Positions 5,675-13,080 of a DNA stretch of 13,206 bases are shown piece by piece. The translations under genes were made by a program, and so were the position numbers. The notes beneath the pieces were generated by a model. The model ran no database searches. It was given only the letters and a program-made list of their open reading frames with translations, and was not told where the DNA came from. Source of the DNA: Planctomycetota bacterium. GTDB lineage: Bacteria; Planctomycetota; Phycisphaerae; Sedimentisphaerales; Anaerobacaceae. The stretch covers positions 1-13,206 of the forward strand of contig JADFHU010000068.1 in the NCBI GenBank assembly GCA_022567055.1. Reading direction: 5' to 3'. Every line of letters starts with the position of its first letter. Positions within the stretch are counted from its first letter, which is position 1.

Positions 5675-7539
5675 ACGCAGGACGGGTCCTCCATCAGCAG
5701 CTTATGCAGCTCAGATACCATTTCCTGGCATGCGTAGGACTGATCATGGTCGTGCCTTTGGAAGAGATCGTAGTGGGGCTCGTAGAGGGGTATGGCGATT
5801 ACAGGCCCCACCTTTCAATGCCGTTCCTAATGTTGGGCCCGCTTCTAACGGCGCTCATCGCCTGTGCCACTGTGCAGGCGGATCTGGACGAAAAACGCTG
5901 TCTCTTCTGGCAGTCCAAGCCTGTACGCGCGCATGCATTTTTGGCCTTCAAGTATGTGATTGGCCTGGTCCTGGGGCTGGCCATCGTTGCCTGTCCCGTG
6001 GGATTCGTGGCTGCGTGCAGCTATCTTATGACGCAGGATTCGCCGATGCCGGGTTTCGCGGTGTATGCGCTGAACATCGCCTTGATCTCGGTATTGACCT
6101 ATAGTACGTCCTTCTTGTGCAACGTGTTGGTACGGAGAACGGCTAGGGCTTGGCTAATCGGCATGGCCCTGGCCGGTTTTGTCCTACTGATTCCCTTCAT
6201 GTTGCCTTTGCCGGCCGCAGATGTGGTGACGGATGTGCTGAAATGGATGGCTGGCATCTATCTGGCTGTCACGCTAAGCGCTTCGGTCGTGGCCCTTTGC
6301 CTGGCCCTTGCGGCGATGCATTACCGCTGGCACCTCCGTACCAACCTTAGAGTGTTGCTTTGGAGCGGAGCCGGACTGATTTTCCTGGTGGCTGTGCTGC
6401 TAGGTCGGCAGGTTGCCAATATCAAGATTCTCGACGAAGTGCAGGTCACTTACGGCCCGGACGGTATGTTTGTCAAGGAGCCGGGGCGCTACGAGTTGAT
6501 GAACCGTGAAGTCACGATCGCGGATGACGGCATCAGTGTCAGAGACCTCAATCTTCAGGCAAGAGAGGAAGAACGAGAGATTCTGCTGGAGCGACTGCGG
6601 ACGATGCCACCTCACTACGAAGTCGAAGAGGGGCTTCAACTAAGATCAAATCCCAGTCCTCGATATGGCCGGTTCATCTGGGAGCTTGAAGGGCAGGAGC
6701 ATGCTTTTGCCCTTTACCTCTACTCTCGGCGGGAAAACGTGACCGGCAAGAATGGCCGGGAAGTCAAGCGCACTCGCTTCAAGAAGGTCTATCTGAGAAG
6801 TTTTCAGAGGGTCGGACAGGTCCGATTGCCTGTTTCTACGATCGATCTGTCGGATTGCATTATTGAAGAACGCCATCCTCGCCCGGCTATGCGCCGTATT
6901 GAGGACAAACTGATCGTCTTCATCGAGGACCAATGTTTGGTGGTTCGGATCAGCGATGGCGGTCAACTGGAGTTGATTGAAAGAAAAAAGTATCTGCGCA
7001 TGGCTCGCATTCGCAATGACGAACCCTTCACGATTCCTCTTCTTCCCGCCGCGGGGGTCGATATCCGTCAGAGGGTTAAATTGAGTGTCGATGTGGCCGT
7101 CGGGTTTCATCGAGACCGTCTCCACATGGCCACTTTGGTCAGCGATTACGACCGGAAGATGCATTTTGCCCTAGTCACCGACGACCGATTGGCCAGGTAC
7201 GATGTGCTTGACTGGGATCAGGAGAAGATGCATTGCCAATTCCGGGATGCGCGGGCGTTCTTGTTCGGAGGATTCTCTGGGCACAAAGACTATTTCGTTC
7301 AGGACGGTAAGTTTTATGTCCACAACTGGAACACTCTAATGGTGTTTGACATACGTGCAGATCATGGTATCCGCAAGTTAGGACACTTCCAGCGCTACTC
7401 AGACACATTTTCCATAGGGGACATTGGCGTGGAGAAGAATGGCAATATTGTCTTGTTTTCAACCCCGCTAGGAGAGTACGGCGAAGAGAACCATCGACAG
7501 GTGCATAGATCAACCCTCTATCTACTAAAAGGTCCATAG
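5671..7539 (+). CDS. ABC-2 type permease with large extracytoplasmic beta-rich domain
   Basis: A 622-residue protein in two parts. Residues 1 to about 247 hold about seven hydrophobic segments (near 14-36, 49-72, 90-120, 128-154, 158-180, 190-220 and 228-247), with the ABC-2 cytosolic loop QADLDEKRCLFWQSKPVRAH after the second. With a cytosolic N-terminus, an odd number of segments places the remaining 375 residues outside the membrane. That domain is polar, predicted beta-rich, and shows blade-like stretches such as DKLIVFIEDQCLVVRI, GKFYVHNWNTLMVFDI and the C-terminal STLYLLKGP, suggesting a beta-propeller. The start ATG 5671 overlaps the previous stop and has AGGAG 6 bases upstream; the open frame continues upstream to 5494 only as overlap with the first permease. 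Most ABC-2 permeases lack such a domain. A role in substrate or envelope sensing is inference. Confidence 0.8.
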   Translation: MNAGRVLHQQLMQLRYHFLACVGLIMVVPLEEIVVGLVEGYGDYRPHLSMPFLMLGPLLTALIACATVQADLDEKRCLFWQSKPVRAHAFLAFKYVIGLVLGLAIVACPVGFVAACSYLMTQDSPMPGFAVYALNIALISVLTYSTSFLCNVLVRRTARAWLIGMALAGFVLLIPFMLPLPAADVVTDVLKWMAGIYLAVTLSASVVALCLALAAMHYRWHLRTNLRVLLWSGAGLIFLVAVLLGRQVANIKILDEVQVTYGPDGMFVKEPGRYELMNREVTIADDGISVRDLNLQAREEEREILLERLRTMPPHYEVEEGLQLRSNPSPRYGRFIWELEGQEHAFALYLYSRRENVTGKNGREVKRTRFKKVYLRSFQRVGQVRLPVSTIDLSDCIIEERHPRPAMRRIEDKLIVFIEDQCLVVRISDGGQLELIERKKYLRMARIRNDEPFTIPLLPAAGVDIRQRVKLSVDVAVGFHRDRLHMATLVSDYDRKMHFALVTDDRLARYDVLDWDQEKMHCQFRDARAFLFGGFSGHKDYFVQDGKFYVHNWNTLMVFDIRADHGIRKLGHFQRYSDTFSIGDIGVEKNGNIVLFSTPLGEYGEENHRQVHRSTLYLLKGP

Positions 7540-7575
7540 GGACAATGAGATTTGCATGAAACGGAGAGTCCTGAT

Positions 7576-8484
7576 ATGAAACAGCTTGCAATAGAAATCA
7601 ACGACCTACACTTCAGCTACGGCAAAAAACAGGTGCTCAAGGGCCTCAATCTGGAGGTCCCCCAGGGAGCGATCTTTGGCTTCCTGGGCCGCAACGGTGC
7701 TGGAAAAACCACGACGATCAAGACCTTGCTGGGTCTGCAAAGGCCCAAGGCAGGCACCTGCACCATCGATGGCTTGGACAGCTTCGCCGATGCGATCGAA
7801 GTACGAGCACGAATCGGTTACATGGCGGAAGACCAGCAGATGTATGGATGGATGAGAGTGGAACAGATCATCAAGTGGGTCGCCGGTTTCTATAAGGAAT
7901 GGGACTACGCCTTCACCGATGAACTCTTGACCGTGCTACGCCTGGACAAGAAGAGCAAGGTCAAGGCCCTCTCCAAGGGGCAGAACTCGAGCCTGGCCCT
8001 GATGTTGGCCTTGGGACATCGGCCCGGTTTGGTGATCCTCGACGATCCTACCTTGGGATTGGATCCGATTGCCCGCAAAGATTTCCTCCGCCAGGTGATC
8101 GATCTCTTGCAGAGCCAGGGCGTCACGGTCTTCTTCTCCAGTCATCTCCTCTATGAGATCGAACCGGTGGCGGATCATATCGCCATTCTCGATGAAGGGG
8201 TCATCTGCAAGGTAGGAAAGACCGACGAACTCCGCGAGAGTGTGCGCAGATTCGTGATCGGTGGGGGTGCGGATATCGACTGCCGACACCTACCCGGCCT
8301 GTTGGATGTCCAGCGGACCGGGGATCAGCTTGCCATCACCGTGGAAGCCTGTAGTCAGGTGACGCGAGACCAGATTCAGCGGCTTTCCCCCAATGGCTTG
8401 ACCGAGACGGCCCTGAACCTGGATGAGATCTTCGAGGCCTATGTGGTCGGCAACAGAGGGCAGCTCGTGAGCCATTCCCTGTGA
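7576..8484 (+). CDS. ABC transporter ATP-binding protein
   Basis: A 302-residue ATPase that should power the two permeases. Walker A is GRNGAGKT at 38-45; the Q-loop lies around MAEDQQMY at 83-90; the signature is LSKGQ at 132-136 (Lys in place of the second-position Gly); Walker B is LVILDDP at 152-158; the D-loop is GLD; the switch His is H190 in FFSSH. Asp157 stands where the catalytic Glu normally is. A C-terminal region of about 90 residues after the nucleotide domain resembles the extension of BcrA/YtrB-like ATPases. The start is ATG 7576 with GGAG 9 bases upstream; an in-frame TTG at 7552 would add eight residues without a ribosome site. It follows the permease by 36 bases with no promoter seen, and ends 7 bases from the convergent EVE gene with no terminator. 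Confidence 0.93.
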   Translation: MKQLAIEINDLHFSYGKKQVLKGLNLEVPQGAIFGFLGRNGAGKTTTIKTLLGLQRPKAGTCTIDGLDSFADAIEVRARIGYMAEDQQMYGWMRVEQIIKWVAGFYKEWDYAFTDELLTVLRLDKKSKVKALSKGQNSSLALMLALGHRPGLVILDDPTLGLDPIARKDFLRQVIDLLQSQGVTVFFSSHLLYEIEPVADHIAILDEGVICKVGKTDELRESVRRFVIGGGADIDCRHLPGLLDVQRTGDQLAITVEACSQVTRDQIQRLSPNGLTETALNLDEIFEAYVVGNRGQLVSHSL

Positions 8485-8491
8485 AAAGGCG

Positions 8492-8950
8492 TCAACCCAT
8501 TTGGACGATGGCTTTCCATTCTCTCTGGCTCACTGGGGTGATCGATAGCCGGCACCCACGCTGTAGTAACCTCATCGATGCCAGGCTTTTCCTCGTGCGT
8601 AACTCCGTCAGGGTGAGGATCTTCTCGAATTTCTCCTTGAATCGGACATCGACCAAGAGCCAGCGAGGGTTGTCGGGATCGCTCTTGGGATCGAAGTGTT
8701 TATGGACCGGATCGAATGCGGTCGGATCTGGGTAGGCTTGCGAGACGATTTCCATGATGCCGACGATGCCGGGTTCCTTGCAGCTTGAGTGGTAGAAGAA
8801 GGCCTGATCTCCTATCTTCATGTCATCACGCATCGTGTTTCGCACTTGATAATTGCGGATGCCATCCCAGGGCTCTGTCTGCTTGGGACACTTCATCAGA
8901 TCGTCGATACAAAAATCCGATGGTTCCGATTTCATGAGCCAGTACTGCAT
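8492..8950 (-). CDS. EVE domain protein (Thy28-like)
   Basis: A 152-residue protein made entirely of the EVE fold, a PUA-like domain thought to bind modified bases in nucleic acid (in some relatives 5-methylcytosine derivatives). Recognisable parts are MQYWLMKSEPSDF at the N-terminus, the WDGIRNYQVRN pocket segment, KIGDQAFFYHS, GIVGIMEIVSQAYPD and DPRWLLVDVRF-like strands. These match the stand-alone Thy28 type found in many bacteria. The start ATG 8948-8950 is preceded by AAGGAAG about 5 bases away and by a near-consensus promoter. An upstream in-frame extension to 9148 crosses that promoter and is rejected. It is transcribed toward the ABC operon, with stops only 7 bases apart. No restriction or defence genes lie nearby to suggest its partner. 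Confidence 0.93.
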   Translation of the reverse strand: MQYWLMKSEPSDFCIDDLMKCPKQTEPWDGIRNYQVRNTMRDDMKIGDQAFFYHSSCKEPGIVGIMEIVSQAYPDPTAFDPVHKHFDPKSDPDNPRWLLVDVRFKEKFEKILTLTELRTRKSLASMRLLQRGCRLSITPVSQREWKAIVQMG

Positions 8951-9306
8951 GACACTTCCTTTCAATAGCTGCGACCGAGGCGGGATTATAGTGGGGGTAC
9001 TCGCAGTTGGCAAGATCGAGAGTCGACAGAGTCCGAACATGCGGGGTCGGTATGCAGTGACTGCCGAATAAACCCTGTTCCCCTGTCCTGCTTCTGCTCT
9101 ATCCCAGACTTTGTACGGGGTTATACGGATGCGCATTATCGTTGTCACTGCGCCGTGTGACTTTTGACAAGAATACCGTGACGTTTTGTCCCTCTAATGG
9201 CACTATATCTCAGAACAAAAGGTCGTGAATTGGAACGTCGGCGGCGACCGAATCGTTGATCCTTACACATGAATGAGTCTCTTGGGCACAGACTAGGAGG
9301 TGCGTC
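8951..9306. other. Divergent intergenic region, 356 bp
   Basis: It contains the EVE promoter and, further right, an inverted repeat GTCAC (9144-9148) / GTGAC (9157-9161) next to a lone TTGACA at 9164-9169 on the plus strand. I find no convincing -10 box at the right distance from that TTGACA. The plus-strand promoter for the small gene at 9307 is therefore unidentified. No further gene is supported. Confidence 0.4.
8985..9013 (-). promoter_or_regulatory. sigma70-like promoter of the EVE gene
   Basis: On the minus strand, TTGCCA (9013-9008, 5 of 6) and TATAAT (8990-8985, perfect) are separated by 17 bp. The predicted start near 8978 gives a leader of about 28 bases with the ribosome site AAGGAAG. 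Confidence 0.82.
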
Positions 9307-9546
9307 ATGTTTGTTCAATTGATTTCGGCGAAGACACTTTTCAATATCATCGAAGAACGACGATCCATGCCCGATTTCTACCGTCTCAAGAGTGTCGACA
9401 AGTGGACCGTCTGTCTGACCCGAGACAACGCATCCGGGCTGGAAGCACCCCTTCGTTATGTCAGTTGTGGACATGGTATGTCCTATCGTGGCTTAAACTA
9501 TTTGGCGACGAAGGTGGGCTGGATGCTGGTGACTGTCCCGGCCTAG
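9307..9546 (+). CDS. Small hypothetical protein, 79 residues
   Basis: I do not recognise a family. The gene is supported mainly by a near-ideal ribosome site, AGGAGG at 9295-9300, 6 bases before ATG 9307, and by a terminator starting 66 bases after the stop. The product begins MFVQLISAKTLFNIIEERRS, an amphipathic-looking helix, and continues with basic and aromatic residues (RSMPDFYRLK, then KWTVCLTRD), two cysteines (one in YVSCGHGMSY) and a hydrophobic tail GWMLVTVPA. There is no signal peptide or clear membrane segment. Base composition is AT-richer than the neighbours. Longer frames overlapping on both strands look like non-coding translation. It stands alone between the EVE gene and the terminator. 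Confidence 0.6.
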   Translation: MFVQLISAKTLFNIIEERRSMPDFYRLKSVDKWTVCLTRDNASGLEAPLRYVSCGHGMSYRGLNYLATKVGWMLVTVPA

Positions 9547-9612
9547 ACAACTGGAGGGGGGTGAGTGTCATTTTACAGGGTGGGGTATCATGGCTTCGGA
9601 GTCGAAAAGTGA

Positions 9613-9646
9613 GGGTCGCTCGTTATGCGAGTGACCCTTGCTTTTT
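9613..9646. terminator. Factor-independent terminator, probably bidirectional
   Basis: GGGTCGCTCG (9613-9622) pairs with CGAGTGACCC (9628-9637), with one G-T pair and a TTATG loop. TTGCTTTTT follows on the plus strand, and CTCACTTTTCG on the minus strand. It ends the small plus-strand gene and probably the minus-strand gene whose tail stops at 9660. Confidence 0.82.
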
Positions 9647-9659
9647 CAGAACTGGCCGC

Positions 9660-9704
9660 TTAGGACTTCTGGCCCTGCTTTTGGTTCTGCTCCTGCTTTT
9701 GCAC
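9660..9704 (-). pseudogene. Possible 3' stub of a minus-strand gene cut at the junction
   Basis: Read on the minus strand, this short stretch encodes VQKQEQNQKQGQKS followed by TAA at 9662-9660. That is a plausible hydrophilic protein tail, and the stop lies 14 bases from a terminator that works on this strand. Upstream on the minus strand the sequence becomes pepA coding DNA, so only about 14 codons could be original. I cannot name the gene. The reading could be chance, since the same bases read as a Leu-rich string on the plus strand. Confidence 0.3.
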
Positions 9705-9705
9705 C

Positions 9706-10725
9706 GTGGCCCAGGCGTCCATCGTCGCCCGCGACATGGTGAACGAACCAGCCAATCACATGACACCGTCCCGCATGGCCGAAGCGGCCCAGAAGGTGGC
9801 CGAGGAACAGGGCCTCAAGATCCAGGTGCTGGACAACTCCGAGATGAAGAAGATGGGCATGGGCGCGTTCATGGGTGTCGCCCAGGGCACCAACGAGCCG
9901 GCCAAGCTCATCGTCCTGAGATATGAGGGAGACCCCGGCAATCCGGAGAACAACCTGGGCCTAATCGGCAAGGGAATCACCTTCGATACCGGCGGGATAT
10001 CCCTGAAGTCTCCCGGCGGCATGGAGGCCATGAAGGGCGACATGGCCGGCGGCGCGTCGGTCATCGCCGCCATGCAGATCATCGGGCAGACCAGACCCAA
10101 GATAAACGTCTTAGCCGTGATCGCGGCCACCGAGAATATGCCCGGAGCGTCCGCCCAGCGTCCCGGAGACGTGGTGACGGCCATGAACGGCAAGACCATC
10201 GAGGTGATCAACACCGACGCCGAAGGCCGGCTGGTGCTGGCCGACGCCCTGTGCTACGCCCGGGAACAGGGCATCACCCGGCTGGTTGACGTGGCGACCC
10301 TGACCGGGGCCATGGTGACCACCCTGGGCAAAGCCTGCACCGGGGTCATGGGCAACGACGATAAACTGGTCCAGCAGACCATCGACGCCGGGAAAAAGAC
10401 CGGCGAGAAGTTCTGGGAACTGCCCATGTTCGATGAATACAAAGACCTGATCAAGAGCGACGTCGCCGACATGAAGAACAGCGGCGGACGGCAGGCCGGC
10501 TCCATCAGCGCCGCCCTTCTGCTGGCCGAGTTCGTGGATGGGGCGGCCTGGGTGCACCTGGACATCGCCGGCACCTCGACCTCGGAGAAGGCCTCCGGCT
10601 ACCTGGTCAAAGGGGCCACCGGGGTGCCCGTCCGCACCCTGGCCCAGTTGGCCATGGACCTGGCCGCGGACTCCGACGATCAAGGCGCGCCCAAGAAATC
10701 GAGACGCAAGGCCAAGGCCAAATAG
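9706..10725 (+). CDS. pepA: Leucyl aminopeptidase, 5'-truncated
   Basis: An M17 family cytosolic aminopeptidase that removes N-terminal residues from peptides using two metal ions, normally as a hexamer. The catalytic domain is complete: ARDMVNEPANHMTP at 8-21; metal ligands K89 and D94 (GKGITFDTGG), D112 (KGDMAGG), D171 and E173 (NTDAEGR); catalytic K101 and R175. A basic tail (KKSRRKAKAK) ends the protein. Family members have about 480-500 residues, with an N-terminal domain of 150-170 residues that is absent here. The frame opens at GTG 9706 with no ribosome site, and a stop at 9661-9663 closes it upstream, so this is a truncated gene rather than a short variant. The GC-rich codon use differs from everything to its left. 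The large subunit gene follows after 12 bases. Confidence 0.9.
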   Translation: MAQASIVARDMVNEPANHMTPSRMAEAAQKVAEEQGLKIQVLDNSEMKKMGMGAFMGVAQGTNEPAKLIVLRYEGDPGNPENNLGLIGKGITFDTGGISLKSPGGMEAMKGDMAGGASVIAAMQIIGQTRPKINVLAVIAATENMPGASAQRPGDVVTAMNGKTIEVINTDAEGRLVLADALCYAREQGITRLVDVATLTGAMVTTLGKACTGVMGNDDKLVQQTIDAGKKTGEKFWELPMFDEYKDLIKSDVADMKNSGGRQAGSISAALLLAEFVDGAAWVHLDIAGTSTSEKASGYLVKGATGVPVRTLAQLAMDLAADSDDQGAPKKSRRKAKAK

Positions 10726-10737
10726 CGGAGGCGTACC

Positions 10738-13002
10738 GTGACCAGTTCTTACGATACTATCGGCCGGCCCGTGGGCCACGCGGAAGGCCCGGCGAAAGTC
10801 ACCGGCCGGGCGATATACCCCGCCGACGTGAACCTGCCGGGCATCCTGGTGGGCAAGTGCCTGCGCAGTCCCTTCCCCTACGCCAAGATCGTGTCCATCG
10901 ACTTGGATTCGGTGGCTGCGGCTAGGCGGCTGCCCGGCGTCCACGCGGTATTGACCGCCGGCGACATCCCGCCCCATCTGGTGGGCAGGATGATCCGGGA
11001 CCTGCCCATACTGGCCAGGGACGTGGTCCGCTTCGCGGGCCAGAAGGTCGTGGCGGTGGCCGCCGAGGACGACGACATCGCCGAAGAGGCCCTGAACCTC
11101 ATCGAGATAGAGTACGAGGAACTGGACCCCATACTGGACCCATTGGACGCCATCAAACCCGGCGCGACGGCCCTTCATCCGGAGTTCAGCGGTTACGTGG
11201 GTATACCAGAGGGCCCCCAAGAGCACCCAAACATGGCGGGCCACGGCTCCTGGAAGCAGGGCGATGTGGAACAGGGCTTCGCCGAAGCCGATTTAATCTT
11301 TGAGCATACCTTCAAGACCAACCACCAGCACCAAGCCTATATCGAGCCCCATGCCTCGGTGGTCTTTCTGGACGACGGAGGCCGGGTGCAGACCTGGGTG
11401 AACAGCAAGATGCCCTTTCAGGTGCGCCAACAGTTGTCGGAAGGCATCGACATGCCCACCGATCAGATACGGGTCAACCCCACCACCATCGGCGGGGACT
11501 TTGGCGGCAAGGGTAGTTTCATGGACAGCCACCTGGGTTTCTGGCTTTCGAAAACCACCGGCCGCCCCGTGCGCATGGTCATGACCTACATCGAAGAGTT
11601 GATGGCGGGCAATCCCCGGCATCCGGCGGTGATGACCTTCAAGACCGGAGTGAAGAAAGACGGGACCATCACGGCCCGCCAGGCCCACCTGGTTTACGAC
11701 AGCGGCGGTTACGCCGCATTCAAACCCCAGCGGGGCGTGACCTACGGCGCGCGCTGCCTGGGGCCCTACAAGATACCCCATGGGCAGATCGACTCCTACG
11801 TGGTCTACACCAACCACGTGCCCTGCGGCAGCATGAGGGCGCCCGGCGACCCCCAGTCCATCTTCGCGGGCGAGGCCCAGATCGACCTGATCGCCCGGGA
11901 ACTGGGCATGGACCCCTTGGAGCTTCGTAAGAAGAACCTGGTGCAGGACGGCGACGCCTCACCCCTGGGACACCGTTGGAAGGACGTCATGGGTCTCAAG
12001 ACGATGGACGCCGCCGTGAAAGAGGCCGGATACCTGGACGCCAAGCCGCAGAGGCCCGGCAAACTCACCGGGCGGGGCATGGCCATCTGCGAAAGGCATG
12101 TCGGGGCCGGAAGTTCAACCGCCAAGGTATCGATTGACTCCGAAGGGACGGTCACCCTCTACACCGCCCTGCCCGACACCGGCTCCGGTTTCTACACCGT
12201 GCTGCGCCAGATTCTGGGCCAGGAGTTGGGGGTGGCCTACGACGAGATCAAACTGGAGACCTGGAGCACCGACGACGTGGCCTTCGAGACCGGCGTCGGC
12301 GGCAGCCGGGTTACCCACGTCGCCGGCCAGGCCGTATACCGGGCCGCCCAGGAATTGCGGCAGAAGATGGTTGCCATGGCCGCCGACCTGTTCGGATGGC
12401 CGGAAGACGAGACCGGTTTCACCCAGGGCCAGGTGACCGCGCCGGGTCAGACCCCGGTGAGCCTGGGCAGCCTGGTCTCCCGTTCCGCCGGACCCGGTGG
12501 ATTCATGGAGGCCGAAAACACCTATGACTCGGAGCGGGACGAAGAGATCACTGTATTCTGCGTCCAGATCGCCGAGGTGGACGTGGACGTTGAAACCGGA
12601 CAGGTGCAACTGACCAAGTTCACCTCCGCCCACGACGTTGGGACCATCCTGAACCCCTTGGGACACCAGGGCCAGGTGGACGGCGCGGTGATGCAAGGCA
12701 TCGGCTACGCCCTGACCGAGGAACTACAGTACGACGAAGGCCACGTCACCACCCTTTCGATGGGCGAGTACAAGATACCCGCGATGCCCGACATGCCGGA
12801 GCTTCGTACCGTGCTGGTGGAGAGCGAAAGCGGCGGGCCGACCCCCTACGGAGGCAAGGCCATCGGCGAGCAGGGGATCAGCTCGGTGGCCCCGGCCATC
12901 GTCAACGCCATCCTGGACGCCACCGGAGTCAGCATGACGGAGATTCCCGTGACCTCGGAGAAATTATTCCGGGCCATGGAGGGAGGCCGTCGCGGCGCCT
13001 GA
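10738..13002 (+). CDS. Xanthine dehydrogenase family molybdopterin-binding subunit
   Basis: The large catalytic subunit (754 residues, normal length) of a molybdenum hydroxylase. Residues 1 to about 125 form the aldehyde oxidase/xanthine dehydrogenase a/b hammerhead (GRPVGHAEGPAKVTGRAIYPAD ... RSPFPYAKI). The cofactor-binding domains follow, with GGDFGGKG, the CGSMRAPGDPQ loop, LRKKNLVQDGD, GVGGSRVTHVAGQ and the C-terminal GKAIGEQGI, whose Glu is the expected catalytic base. The AYRCSFR loop of form I CO dehydrogenase is absent, so it is not CoxL; the substrate (aldehyde, N-heterocycle or aryl-CoA) cannot be told. The start GTG 10738 has GGAGG 6 bases upstream. These enzymes need [2Fe-2S] and FAD subunits, and neither is encoded nearby: pepA lies before it and a VOC gene after. 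The partners may lie in the sequence missing left of the junction. Confidence 0.93.
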   Translation: MTSSYDTIGRPVGHAEGPAKVTGRAIYPADVNLPGILVGKCLRSPFPYAKIVSIDLDSVAAARRLPGVHAVLTAGDIPPHLVGRMIRDLPILARDVVRFAGQKVVAVAAEDDDIAEEALNLIEIEYEELDPILDPLDAIKPGATALHPEFSGYVGIPEGPQEHPNMAGHGSWKQGDVEQGFAEADLIFEHTFKTNHQHQAYIEPHASVVFLDDGGRVQTWVNSKMPFQVRQQLSEGIDMPTDQIRVNPTTIGGDFGGKGSFMDSHLGFWLSKTTGRPVRMVMTYIEELMAGNPRHPAVMTFKTGVKKDGTITARQAHLVYDSGGYAAFKPQRGVTYGARCLGPYKIPHGQIDSYVVYTNHVPCGSMRAPGDPQSIFAGEAQIDLIARELGMDPLELRKKNLVQDGDASPLGHRWKDVMGLKTMDAAVKEAGYLDAKPQRPGKLTGRGMAICERHVGAGSSTAKVSIDSEGTVTLYTALPDTGSGFYTVLRQILGQELGVAYDEIKLETWSTDDVAFETGVGGSRVTHVAGQAVYRAAQELRQKMVAMAADLFGWPEDETGFTQGQVTAPGQTPVSLGSLVSRSAGPGGFMEAENTYDSERDEEITVFCVQIAEVDVDVETGQVQLTKFTSAHDVGTILNPLGHQGQVDGAVMQGIGYALTEELQYDEGHVTTLSMGEYKIPAMPDMPELRTVLVESESGGPTPYGGKAIGEQGISSVAPAIVNAILDATGVSMTEIPVTSEKLFRAMEGGRRGA

Positions 13003-13014
13003 CCTGCGGCGCCG
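12993..13014. other. GC-rich hairpin over the stop codon
   Basis: CGGCGCC (12993-12999) and GGCGCCG (13008-13014) are perfect inverted copies around an 8-base loop containing the TGA stop. No T-run follows, so it is not a standard factor-independent terminator, though it may protect the mRNA 3' end. Confidence 0.35.
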
Positions 13015-13080
13015 AATCCGTGGTGTATAATTCCGGGTAATAATCACCAGACCCCCAAATAACGATGGAGGATGACAGCC

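Noticed and set aside
8951..9148. N-terminal extension of the EVE protein
   Set aside because: It crosses a near-consensus promoter; the family begins at MQYWLMKSEP and the internal ATG has a ribosome site.
9660..9705. Leu-rich plus-strand reading as a signal peptide for the PepA product
   Set aside because: The Leu-rich frame is not the pepA frame; in the pepA frame the same bases give an implausible Phe/Cys/Trp string after a stop.
9145..9926. Overlapping long frames on both strands around the small gene
   Set aside because: They lack ribosome sites, run across the terminator and junction, and translate to Arg/Gly/His-rich strings.
10111..11244. 377-codon minus-strand frame
   Set aside because: This is a shadow of GC-rich pepA and large-subunit codons, with Gly/His-rich translation and no match to any family.
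10738..13002. Aerobic CO dehydrogenase large subunit (CoxL)
   Set aside because: The active-site AYRCSFR loop with its Cys is absent, and the corresponding loop reads CGSMRAPGDPQ.
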